Positions 1 to 7,623 of a DNA stretch of 32,973 nucleotides are shown here, one piece after another (position 1 is the first letter of the stretch; the number at the start of each line of letters is the position of its first letter). The notes beneath the pieces were generated by a model that did not search any database, was not told the origin of the DNA, and saw only the letters and a list, made by a program, of their open reading frames with translations. The translations under genes and the position numbers were made by a program. Source of the DNA: JACNIZ01 sp964344765 (GTDB taxonomy: Bacteria > Planctomycetota > UBA1135); the NCBI GenBank assembly GCA_964344765.1, contig CAYFOM010000043.1, positions 1 to 32,973 of the forward strand. The letters are read 5' to 3'.

Positions 1-109
1 AAGAAACCTGCCAGGTGTGACTTTGAGGGGATTGCGGTTAACTGGGTAAAGTCACAGCGATTTTCGCTTTCTCTACTATCGCGAGAAAGACTCTCACTAC
101 AAAACCTAC

Positions 110-523
110 TTGCCGATTCCGTCGACCAACGATGGCCTGCAGCACTTTCAACTCGAAGCGGTGCCGGATGACCGATTCGTGATCTTGATTGAAACGCGCA
201 TCGGCGAGATTTTTTACCAATCCAAACCCATTCCAGCCGAAGCCGGACAAACCATTGATTTAGGCATGGTCGCCACTGCCGAAGGCATGCAGCAGCAGGT
301 CAGATGGGAAGTGCAAGACGAAAACGGATTGCCGATCCTGGCCGAGTTCGAAGTGCAAACCGACGCGTTCACCGGCACTGCTTATTCCTATCGGGGAAGT
401 TGCACCGTGCGAACTCTTAACCCGATTCGCACGGTGCGTGTTTCAGCCGAAGGATTCGTAACCAAAGAATTGGTTCAACCGGCTACTAGCCGAACCATTG
501 TTCTTCAGCGCCAGCCGAAGTAG
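110..523 (+). CDS. Fragment of a probable exported protein with a beta-sandwich C-terminus; 5' end uncertain
   Basis: The 137-residue reading frame shows alternating hydrophobic strands and ends in a segment reading IRTVRVSAEGFVTKELVQP, which looks like a carboxypeptidase-regulatory or similar beta-sandwich domain. That assignment is by appearance only. The first start-like codon is TTG at 110, but protein-like sequence in the same frame extends back to 50 (SDFRFLYYREKD). Before that lies an in-frame TAA at 47-49, and the same frame is again protein-like up to the window edge (PGVTLRGLRLTG). The gene could therefore be the downstream part of a longer gene broken by a nonsense mutation, or a short gene with a non-ATG start. 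No signal peptide is visible in this part. Function unknown. Confidence 0.45.
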   Translation: MPIPSTNDGLQHFQLEAVPDDRFVILIETRIGEIFYQSKPIPAEAGQTIDLGMVATAEGMQQQVRWEVQDENGLPILAEFEVQTDAFTGTAYSYRGSCTVRTLNPIRTVRVSAEGFVTKELVQPATSRTIVLQRQPK

Positions 524-550
524 CGCATCTCCAAAACTGCGCGAAGCCGG

Positions 551-1105
551 TTACCAGCGCTTGTGCTCGGGCTTCGCTTTGGCCTTTTCCTTTACGCGCA
601 CCAACTTGAATTCACCGACGTGAGTGAATTCGCCCTTCTCCAACATGCGCCACTTGGAAGTGAAGCGGTCGCCATCCAGTTCGAACACCGCGTCGTGCAT
701 ATGCGGAGTGAGCGCGCAAGAATCAAAGTTTTCGCCGGCGCCTACGCAGTCAAAGCGTAACTTGCCATCTTCATTGCGACCGGCCTTTAGGATCGGATGA
801 TTGGTGCACCCGCAATAATGAGTCATCATCAAATGACCTTTGCGCGTGTAGTACATCGTGATCATTTCGTTGTCGGTGCCGGGAAACATGGTTTCAATCA
901 ACACCGAATCGCCGGCGGTGGAGCGCACGATCGACATGACTTGATCGGTCGGATTGCCGTCGGCATCGGCAGCGACCCAGGTGCCGATGAATCCTTTGAG
1001 TGCATCCAAGCCGATTTTTTCGGTCGGCGGAGTGAGGGAGTTCAGCAGAGTTGCCAAGCCGAGAAATGCAGCGAGGCTAAAAGCAAGAATGTGGCGGGTT
1101 TTCAT
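551..1105 (-). CDS. Small secreted lipocalin-like / DUF1579-like hypothetical protein
   Basis: The 184-residue protein begins with a clear signal peptide (MKTRHILAFSLAAFLGLATL). The mature part starts LDALKGFIGTWVAADADGN, followed by ETMFPGTDNEMITMYYTRKG and a Cys pair in HYCGCTNHP. The pattern of a W near the start, then a TMF-P-G-T segment and antiparallel strands, resembles the uncharacterised DUF1579/lipocalin-like proteins common in Planctomycetota and Acidobacteria; this is recognition by pattern only. The ATG at 1103-1105 was chosen over a TTG at 1126 because the signal peptide starts there. A strong terminator for the upstream minus-strand gene lies 28 bases before the start, so this gene probably has its own promoter. 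The Lys-rich tail ends at TAA 551-553. Substrate and role are unknown. Confidence 0.7.
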   Translation of the reverse strand: MKTRHILAFSLAAFLGLATLLNSLTPPTEKIGLDALKGFIGTWVAADADGNPTDQVMSIVRSTAGDSVLIETMFPGTDNEMITMYYTRKGHLMMTHYCGCTNHPILKAGRNEDGKLRFDCVGAGENFDSCALTPHMHDAVFELDGDRFTSKWRMLEKGEFTHVGEFKLVRVKEKAKAKPEHKRW

Positions 1106-1124
1106 GATTGTGGTGGCGGAACGC

Positions 1125-1162
1125 AAGAAAAAGCGCCCTACTGCACTTTAGCAGTAGGGCGC
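1125..1162 (-). terminator. Rho-independent terminator downstream of the 1194-2198 gene
   Basis: A perfect 12-bp stem (1133-1144 paired with 1151-1162, arm GCGCCCTACTGC) with a 6-base loop is followed on the minus strand by a T-rich run, TTTTTCTT, over 1132-1125. It lies 32 bases after the stop of the minus-strand secreted-protein gene and separates that transcript from the lipocalin-like gene. Confidence 0.9.
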
Positions 1163-1193
1163 GAATCGGGGTGAAACCCTGAGGGAGGATGCT

Positions 1194-2198
1194 TTAGAGT
1201 CCGAGCACGTTACTTACGGTGTCGGACAGGCCATCCACTGCCTGTACGTATACCAAGCCAGCTGCTGCTGCAGGCACGTTTGCGGTGTGGCTGATGTTGC
1301 CGGAACCGTCGGCAGCGCCAACGTATGCAATGGTGAAGCCTGCGGAAGCCAGACCCAAGGTCACGGTGTTACCGGTGTACGGGTTGGTGCCGGTGTAAGC
1401 GCCGGTACCGAAGGCGTAGCAGTAAGCAACCGGGCCGCCGGCAGTAGCGCCAGCGCAATCGAAGGTCATTGAGCCACCAGGCTGACCGGTAGCAGACAGA
1501 CGGAATCCTGCACCGCCGTTGACGGTGAAGTCATCGAAGTAGGCGGGGCCGTACGTGCCCACACCAAAGCCAGTGCCCAAGCCGCCGGCGCTAGCTGCTA
1601 AGCCACCGCAAACGAAAACTTCGGATGCACCGCTGGCATCGTTATCGATGGTGAGAACGGCGTCGTCACCAGCGTTGTCGAACGACAAGGTCATGGTGCC
1701 GGACACGGTCGGCGTTGCCAGGTCGTAGTAATACGAACCGGTATAACCGCTCCATGAGCCACCATTGTTGCCGTAGTAGAAGAAGACGCGGTCGTACCAA
1801 CCGTCGCTGTTGTTGTCTTGTACTTTGACAAAGACGTTGTCGTAGAGGCCGGAGTAACCAGCAACCATTGCGACGTAAACCAAGCCACCGCCATGATCGA
1901 AGCGGGAGCTCATGTTCGACGAAGCGTAGTTATCGTTCACGCCGTTGTGAGTCATCATCGACAGGTTTTGAACACCGTGACCCATGTTGCTCAGGATCTC
2001 GATGTCGCCCGTCTGTTCCGTCCAGTCGGCACCCATGTTGGTGCTGTTGGCACGGTTGAAGTCATCGAACGCCGAGGTTGCACGGCTGGAGGAACCAGAG
2101 CCTGGACCAGTGCCAGGTACAAAGTTCGTATCCAAGGTGGCATCGATGGGATTTTGGGCAGCCAGGGGGCTGCAAGCAAGAAGCAATGCAGTAATCAT
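1194..2198 (-). CDS. Secreted protein with a LamG/laminin-like region and a lineage-type C-terminal domain
   Basis: This 334-residue exported protein has a short hydrophobic leader, MITALLLACSPLAAQ, which lacks the usual N-terminal Lys/Arg. The only ATG available after an in-frame upstream TAG is at 2196-2198, and no good ribosome binding site precedes it. Residues about 45-230 start with FDDFNRANSTNMGADW, the kind of opening seen in concanavalin/LamG-like extracellular domains. The protein is Gly/Ser/Asn-rich. The last ~100 residues (from GFRLSATGQPGG) form a separate beta-rich domain ending in SNVLGL that matches the tail of the FG-GAP protein at 7572 (SNLLVL). Probable surface or secreted protein, possibly glycan-binding; ligand unknown. 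It is followed by a strong terminator at 1125-1162. Confidence 0.75.
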   Translation of the reverse strand: MITALLLACSPLAAQNPIDATLDTNFVPGTGPGSGSSSRATSAFDDFNRANSTNMGADWTEQTGDIEILSNMGHGVQNLSMMTHNGVNDNYASSNMSSRFDHGGGLVYVAMVAGYSGLYDNVFVKVQDNNSDGWYDRVFFYYGNNGGSWSGYTGSYYYDLATPTVSGTMTLSFDNAGDDAVLTIDNDASGASEVFVCGGLAASAGGLGTGFGVGTYGPAYFDDFTVNGGAGFRLSATGQPGGSMTFDCAGATAGGPVAYCYAFGTGAYTGTNPYTGNTVTLGLASAGFTIAYVGAADGSGNISHTANVPAAAAGLVYVQAVDGLSDTVSNVLGL

Positions 2199-2266
2199 GG
2201 GGAGTGTCTGTGGGGTTAGGGGCGGAAAAGGAAAATCCTAATCCATGAGATCAGACTACCTCAAAA

Positions 2267-3067
2267 TCATGACTTGAACGCTTTTTTCCTGAAAAGCTGC
2301 CCTGCCCAGTCATCGTCGACGCGGCAGATTTTTAAGTCATTCCATCCCATTTTGCGAACCCAACTCAATAGCTTGGATTGTGTGAGGTCGGATGCCAGCG
2401 CGGAAGTCTTCTTTGGCCAGAAAACCCACAAAGGACAGCCGTCGCAAGTGTTTTGTACTGCGATGGAAAATGCTTCTTCTAGGTATTGCAAATGAGGAGC
2501 GAATAGCAAAACCGTGTTGTAATGATTCTCAGTTTCAGAAGCCGCCTGCGGGCGAATAAAGCGACGTAGACGCACATTGACGGGAAGGTTTTCTCCAAAA
2601 ATTTCCCGCAGGTTTTTAGGTCCATTGAGCTGAAGAATGCGATGACCCTGTTTGATTTCCAGTTTTTGCCAGAGCGGTTTGGTTGAGCAGGGTGCGGTTG
2701 GAGCCGACGTCTGCGGAACGGTGAGCGCTGTTTGAATGGCGTCGGAAAGTTGCAAACTGGAGCAAAACACGGCATCGCTAAGCAGCTGACGGGCTACGTC
2801 GACCTTTGCCGGAATGCCGCCGTAGAAAACGATGGGAATCTCGCGTGTCGCGGCGGTGGATCGCAGCCAATGAGCAGTGGTGCGACCGTGCGAGGGAAGG
2901 CGGTCGAGGTTGATCACCGCAACGTCGGGCAAACCGTTGTTAAGGTCGGCAAGGCGGATGCCTCCGTGGTTGGAGTGGACCTGAACCTTGTGCCCAAGTT
3001 CTTTCAGGGAATGAATATCGGCGACTGCCTCGGCGGGCTTCCAGTGCACGAGGAGAATTTGAACCAT
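2267..3067 (-). CDS. Degenerate response-regulator receiver domain fused to a DUF3052-like domain
   Basis: The 266-residue protein has two parts. Residues 1-118 look like a CheY-type receiver: MVQILLVHWKPAEA as strand 1, PDVAVINLD with Asp55 where the phospho-acceptor would be, and IPIVFYGGIPAKVD carrying the Lys after strand 5. The acidic pair after strand 1 is replaced by His-Trp and the Thr/Ser of strand 4 by Gly, so phosphotransfer is doubtful. Residues 130-262 match the DUF3052 pattern: WQKLEIKQGHRILQLNGP, LPVNVRLRR, then CPLWVFWPKK (WPKK 217-220), SDLTQSKLLSWVRKMGW and ICRVDDDWAGQLFRKK. DUF3052 has no established biochemical role. The gene sits divergently from the CRTAC1-thioredoxin gene with a 151-base gap. 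No helix-turn-helix output is visible, so it may act by protein contact rather than DNA binding. Confidence 0.75.
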   Translation of the reverse strand: MVQILLVHWKPAEAVADIHSLKELGHKVQVHSNHGGIRLADLNNGLPDVAVINLDRLPSHGRTTAHWLRSTAATREIPIVFYGGIPAKVDVARQLLSDAVFCSSLQLSDAIQTALTVPQTSAPTAPCSTKPLWQKLEIKQGHRILQLNGPKNLREIFGENLPVNVRLRRFIRPQAASETENHYNTVLLFAPHLQYLEEAFSIAVQNTCDGCPLWVFWPKKTSALASDLTQSKLLSWVRKMGWNDLKICRVDDDWAGQLFRKKAFKS

Positions 3068-3218
3068 GGATTCAGCCTAGCGCATTTTGCCGCCGCCCGG
3101 ATATGAGAACCGCCTATCATCAAGAAGGAAATCACCCATTTTTCGCCGGATCATCTGATAGAGTTTGAAATCCCTCAAGGGTGTCAATGGTTCTCTCCCG
3201 TCCACCACTGGCTCCGAA

Positions 3219-6200
3219 ATGAAAAATTCTCCCCCTCCCCTTCGCCGGCAATCGCCGGTCGGGTGGCGCACGCGCGTCACATCTTTGAATTTGAGCTTTT
3301 GGTTTGCGGTTAGTTGTATCGCGCTTTCAGCCGGCCTTCCAGCAGCCATAGCCGCGCCCGATGCGGACTCTCCCCAGGCTCATGGCCGCCCCGGAAACGT
3401 AGACGACCCCGGCCAAGGCCACGGCCAAGCCTCTGGCCAAGGTAAAAACGCCGGATCGCAAGCCGGCCAACAAAAGGACGAGGACACTCTGATCGAAGCC
3501 GCGCCAATTGAATATCCGGAATGGGTGCAAGACAACTTTGATCGCCGCAGTGCAGCCACCGACGGTTGGCGTTCGGAGGTGCTTCACAGCAACGCCAAGA
3601 AGCCGGTCAAAGCTTTGTTGGCTTACTTCCTGGATTCGGACCACGTGGATGTGCCGAAAAAATCATTGGCCGACGGCTTCCATACGCTGACGCCGTTGCG
3701 CCCAGCCAAGATGCAAGAGGTCTTTAGCGATGGAGTGACGTCGGCGTGGAGACCGGCGGAAATTCCGCCGCAGAAAATGTCGATGTCGCAAATCTCGACG
3801 CTGGCAAAGAGCGTGAAAGCGCCGTTTGGAGACAGCCATCATGTGCATCCGTTCTTTAAGTTTGTGCGCATCAAGATGGTTGGCCCCAATCGTTTCCGCG
3901 GCGACATGTTGCTGCATTTGTCAGACAAAACCGACAGTGGCATTTTGCAAGCGAATAGCGAATGGACTACTTATTGGCAAATCGGCGAGACGGATGAGGA
4001 CCTGAAGTTGGAGTCCATCGAGCTGACCTTCTACGAAGAAATTCGCACGCGCAAAGCCCTGTTTGGCGAAATTACCACGCACGTTTTTGGAGCAAACGCA
4101 TTCTGGTTCAATGAGTTTCTGCGTGGAGTGGATGACTACCACAACAAAATGGACCGCTTGATCGGTCAATCGTTCATTGGCTCGCAGGGTTTTGCCATCG
4201 GCGATGTCAACGGCGATGGGCTGGATGATTTATACGTCACTCAACAAGGTGGTTTGCCGAACCGCCTGTTTTTGCGCAGTCCAAATGGCACTGCACGCGA
4301 TGCATCTAGTCGATCGAACCTGGACATTCTGGAGAACACCCGCAGCGCGCTGATAATCGACTTGGATAATGATGGCGACCAGGATTTGGCTGCCTCGATT
4401 GGCGCAAACATTTTGGTTGCCTACAACGACGGCAAGGGCGTGTTCGGTGAATTCACCCGCTTGAAGGGTACCGGGTTCGAAGACATTTATTCGCTAAGCG
4501 CCGGAGACCCAGACAACGACGGCGACTTGGACTTTTATGCTTGCCGCTACGTTGCCAACGGCATCATGGGCGGCGTGCCTACTCCTTATCACGATGCCAA
4601 CAATGGAGCGTCAAACTTCTATTGGCGCAACGATGGCGTCGGCCAGTTCACCGATGCCACCGCTGAGGTGGGCTTGGATCAGAACAATGTCAAATTCAGC
4701 TTGGTTTCAATATGGGAGGACTTCGACGACGACGGTGACGTCGACCTTTATGTCGCCAACGACTTTGGTACCAACAACCTTTACCGCAATGATGGTGGCA
4801 AGTTCACTGATATTGCGATGGAGGCTGGGGCAGAAGATATGGCTGCCGGGATGGGACTGAGCACGGCGGATTTCGACCTGGATGGTGATATGGATTTGTT
4901 GATCACCAACATGTTCTCATCCGCGGGTCAGCGCATTGTTCCGCAAACGGATTTGTTCATGAAGGGTGAACACCAAGAGGTCCACCAACATTATGGTCGC
5001 CATGCCCGCGGCAACACCTTGCTGTCCAATAACGGCGACGGCACCTTCACCGACGTCACGATGGCGGCCGGGATTTCAGTTGGCGGCTGGTCGTGGGGTT
5101 CCAAGTTTGTCGATTTCAACAACGATGGATATGCCGACATTTATGCGCCAAATGGATTCATTACCGGTCCCGACACCGATGACTTGTGAAGTTTTTTCTG
5201 GCGACGCGTGACGTCGCAATCCCCTAACACCACCGAAGCCACCGACGCCTACCGCCAAGCTTGGGCATCTATTCAAGAGATGACCCGCAACCAAGGCGCC
5301 TCGTGGAGTGGACGCGAAGAGAACCGCCTATTCCTCAACATGGGCGGCAAATCGTTCGCCGACATCTCTTCCTTGGGCACTGCCGACTTCGCCGATGATG
5401 CGCGCGGCGTCGGCACCATCGATTGGGATGGGGACGGACAGCTGGACCTCATCCTTCGCAGCCGAACGGCTCCGCGCTTGCGGTTGATGCGCAACCAAAA
5501 TATGAATGGCGGGCATTACTTGGCGTTGGATTTACAGGGAACGACTTGCAACCGCGACGCGATTGGTGCGCGAGTCTTCGTCACTTTGGAAGACCGCAAC
5601 CTACGCCGCACACTTCATGCCGGTGACAGCTTCCTCGCTCAATCGTCTAAACGACTTCACTTTGGCCTAGGTGATTCAACGATCGCCAAAGAAGTCAAAG
5701 TCATCTGGCCGGATGGATCGGAAGATGTCTACACCGACCTAGCTGCCGACAAGGTCTACCATTTGACCCAAGGCGACGCGGAAGCCAAAACCAAACGAGT
5801 GCGCCAAATCCGCCAGCTCGCTCAGGCGGAAACTCAAACGTTGCCGCGCAAGGGCAACCCGGTGGTTCGCATTCCCCTAGTGGAAAAGGTGCCGATGAGC
5901 ACGGTCCCCATTCCCAGCTTTGATAACCCCGACCGCACCGTGGCCGACCTTGCCGGACGCCCAATCCTGATCAACTTGTGGGGCTTAAGTTGCGCCAACT
6001 GCCTAAAAGAGTTCCAAGCCTTCCAACGCCGCGCCAAACAAATCTCAAGCCGCGGCTTACAGATTGTCACGATGTGCACCGACCCTGTTGAGAAACACCA
6101 GCAGGCTAAGGAACGGTTGGCAGTTTTTGGGTTGGAGGAGAATTCCGGCTATGCCGAGGACCGATTCCTTGGTTTGCTAGAAGGCATTTTGTACGAGGTG

Positions 6201-6476
6201 CTCGGAACTTCGACGGGTACGCCGTTGCCGACTAGTTTGCTTTTGGATGCCGAGGGGAATTTGGTGGCGGTTTATCAAGGCAAGGTTGCTGTGGGTAACT
6301 TGCTTAGGGATGTTGGGGTGATGGCGAAGATGGATCCTCGGGTTGGGGATTCTAGTGCTTTGTTTTTTGGGCGGCGGTTGATGCATCGGGGGCGGAATTA
6401 CAAGTTTTTGGAGAAGGTCTTTGAGGCGACACACTTGAAGCTGGCCCCTTTAAGTGGACCAAATCAAGGGGAATAG
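3219..6476 (+). CDS. CRTAC1-family VCBS/ASPIC-UnbV protein fused to a thioredoxin-like domain, read through an in-frame UGA (candidate selenoprotein)
   Basis: The frame is continuous from ATG 3219 to TAG 6474-6476 except for one TGA at 5187-5189, giving 1085 residues with the UGA as residue 657. The start was chosen for its signal peptide (about 1-47, LNLSFWFAVSCIALSAG); an upstream TTG at 3165 is less likely. A Gly/Gln-rich linker follows (about 52-90), then an uncharacterised domain, then VCBS/FG-GAP repeats with Ca-binding loops (GDVNGDGLDDLYV, DLDNDGDQDLAA, DFDDDGDVDLYVAND, DFDLDGDMDLLITN, DFNNDGYADIYAPNG). The UGA lies right after NGFITGPDTDDL and before SFFWRR, inside the propeller. Downstream the same frame carries another VCBS loop (DWDGDGQLDL), the ASPIC/UnbV domain (about 764-853, GARVFVTLED to WPDGSEDVY) and a TlpA/thioredoxin-like domain (about 890-1040) with CANC at 925-928. 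The last ~12 codons lie inside the left end of an insertion sequence, so the native C-terminus may be altered. Probably exported and redox-active. Confidence 0.85.
5187..5189 (+). other. In-frame UGA, candidate selenocysteine codon (residue 657)
   Basis: The codons read GAT GAC TTG TGA AGT TTT TTC TGG CGA, that is D-D-L-UGA-S-F-F-W-R. The next in-frame start-like codon is GTG 5208, but the residues between the UGA and that GTG (SFFWRR) look like ordinary protein sequence, and the UnbV half has no signal peptide or ribosome binding site of its own. The simplest reading is recoding of the UGA. A point mutation from a Cys (TGC/TGT) or Trp (TGG) codon, or a sequencing error, is the alternative. 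Confidence 0.75.
5201..5217 (+). promoter_or_regulatory. Candidate bacterial SECIS hairpin downstream of the UGA
   Basis: GCGACG (5201-5206) pairs perfectly with CGTCGC (5212-5217) around the 5-base loop CGTGA. The loop begins 17 bases after the UGA, and a G is its second base followed by U. Published bacterial SECIS models ask for a short upper stem of at least about 4 bp, an apical loop roughly 16-37 nt from the UGA, and a G in the first two loop positions; this hairpin satisfies all three. The lower part is only a U-rich unpaired stretch. Binding by SelB is inferred. Confidence 0.6.
6437..6461 (+). repeat. Left terminal inverted repeat of the insertion sequence
   Basis: This 25-base arm is the exact reverse complement of 7547-7571. 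It is also translated as part of the tail of the upstream CRTAC1-thioredoxin reading frame (KLAPLSGP). Confidence 0.9.
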
Positions 6477-6500
6477 CTGTTACTAAAGAGCATTAGAAAC

Positions 6501-6535
6501 GTCTTCCCAATGCAACCTAAATGCATTGGGAAGAC
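6501..6535 (+). repeat. 14-bp perfect hairpin immediately upstream of the transposase start
   Basis: GTCTTCCCAATGCA (6501-6514) pairs with TGCATTGGGAAGAC (6522-6535) around a 7-base loop, and the ATG of the transposase starts at 6538. In a transcript entering from the upstream gene this stem would fold and hide the translation start region. That is a known strategy by which insertion sequences limit transposase made from external promoters; the role here is inferred from position. Confidence 0.75.
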
Positions 6536-6537
6536 TC

Positions 6538-7623
6538 ATGTTCAAGCCACCATTCTGCCCCTATTCCGATTGCCCAACCTCGAACCAGGCCGCGCCATTC
6601 ACTTGGCGGCACCGTGGACGCTATTTTCGGAAGTGCGACGGTAGATGGGTAAAGCGCTTTAGCTGCAATACTTGCAATCGAAGGTTTAGTTCCCAAACAT
6701 TCAAAACGGATTTTCGTTGGCGAAAGCCAAAACTTCATTTCCGAGTGTTTGACCTTTTCATTTCTAAGGTCACGATGCGTCAAATGGCCCGGATACAAAA
6801 GGTTCGGCGCCCCACCGTAGAGCGTAGGCTTCGACGTCTTGGGCTTATTTGCAAGCGGTTTCACACAACTTCACTTGCCCACTGCCGCAGTAAGGGTGGC
6901 TTATGGGGACAGTTTCAGCTGGACGAACTTGAAACCTATGAAACCGATCGACGGCTTTCGCCCGTAACGATGCCGGTTCTGATTCAACGGCACAGTTTTT
7001 TCGTAGTGCATGGGGAAACCGCCACGATGGCTGCGAGAGGCAACCTGCCGGAAAGGTGTCGCCGTAAAAAGGCTGAACGGGATCGCCTTCAAGGGATTCG
7101 AAGGTCCGGATCTAGGCAAGCCGTAAGAAACACCCTTGCCTACTTAGTTCAAAATCACACGACGAGCCACGGAATCACTTTGGAAAGCGATCGGAAATCA
7201 TCTTATGCGAAGGAATTCCGAGCAATTGCAGGGTCTAGATTTCATTGCCATCGGACTACCTCATCCAAGACCAAACGCGATAAAGCAAACCTGTTATTTC
7301 CTATTAATCACACGTTGGCAATGATGAGAGATTCGATCTCGAGGCTGGTTCGCCGGACTTGGGCGGCATCCAAAAAACGCAAACGGCTTGACCTCCACTT
7401 TTGGATATGGGTCGCATTCAGAAACTACATTCGTGGCATCACGGTTTCAACAAAGACGACGCCAGCTCAAGCTGCTGGAGTCGTTGATGAACCATGGGAT
7501 AAGGTCGATCTGTTGCGTTGGAGATGGCCTGAAATTGGGCTTGGCCTGGTCCACTTAAAGGGGCCAGCTTCCTATAGAACAAGTAAATTGCTTAACCCAC
7601 AGTCCTCCAAGTTTACAACCTGA
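6538..7623 (+). CDS. Transposase with N-terminal zinc ribbon and DDE-like core
   Basis: The 361-residue protein starts at ATG 6538, two bases after a 14-bp hairpin; a TTG at 6526 lies inside that hairpin and is less likely. The N-terminus has a zinc-ribbon-like arrangement (Cys7, Cys12, Cys33, Cys43, Cys46) followed by a basic helical region (about 77-105, RQMARIQKVRRPTVERRLRR) suited to binding DNA. Candidate catalytic residues are Asp129 in QLDELETYE and Asp218 in LESDRKSSY. The third position is unclear: the helix NHTLAMMRDSISRLVRRTW carries N-H where a Glu is common, so the triad may be atypical or the protein inactive. The end of the frame reads through the right inverted repeat (GLVHLKGPAS) and stops 52 bases beyond the element, antisense to the FG-GAP gene. 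Confidence 0.8.
   Translation: MFKPPFCPYSDCPTSNQAAPFTWRHRGRYFRKCDGRWVKRFSCNTCNRRFSSQTFKTDFRWRKPKLHFRVFDLFISKVTMRQMARIQKVRRPTVERRLRRLGLICKRFHTTSLAHCRSKGGLWGQFQLDELETYETDRRLSPVTMPVLIQRHSFFVVHGETATMAARGNLPERCRRKKAERDRLQGIRRSGSRQAVRNTLAYLVQNHTTSHGITLESDRKSSYAKEFRAIAGSRFHCHRTTSSKTKRDKANLLFPINHTLAMMRDSISRLVRRTWAASKKRKRLDLHFWIWVAFRNYIRGITVSTKTTPAQAAGVVDEPWDKVDLLRWRWPEIGLGLVHLKGPASYRTSKLLNPQSSKFTT
7547..7571 (+). repeat. Right terminal inverted repeat of the insertion sequence
   Basis: This arm is the exact reverse complement of 6437-6461. The transposase frame passes through it without a stop, encoding LVHLKGPAS. Confidence 0.9.

Larger units (their letters stand above)
6437..7571 (+). mobile_element. 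Insertion sequence with perfect 25-bp terminal inverted repeats and one transposase gene
   Basis: The left end (6437-6461, starting GAAGCTGGCCCC) and right end (7547-7571, ending GGGGCCAGCTTC) are exact inverted copies over 25 bases. Between them lies a single transposase gene transcribed left to right. The left end overlaps the last codons of the CRTAC1-thioredoxin gene, and the right end directly abuts the stop codon (7572-7574) of the minus-strand FG-GAP gene. No target-site duplication is evident: the flank is ACACTT on the left and CTATAG on the right. This suggests either an unduplicated insertion or later rearrangement. The family was not identified with certainty; the zinc-ribbon N-terminus is reminiscent of IS1-type elements. 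Confidence 0.85.

Noticed and set aside
5208..6476. A separate gene starting at GTG 5208 for the UnbV-thioredoxin half
   Set aside because: It is in the same frame as the upstream VCBS half with only one TGA between, the residues before the GTG (SFFWRR) look coding, and it has no ribosome binding site or signal peptide of its own.
6427..7581. Target-site duplication for the insertion sequence
   Set aside because: Flanks ACACTT and CTATAG do not match.
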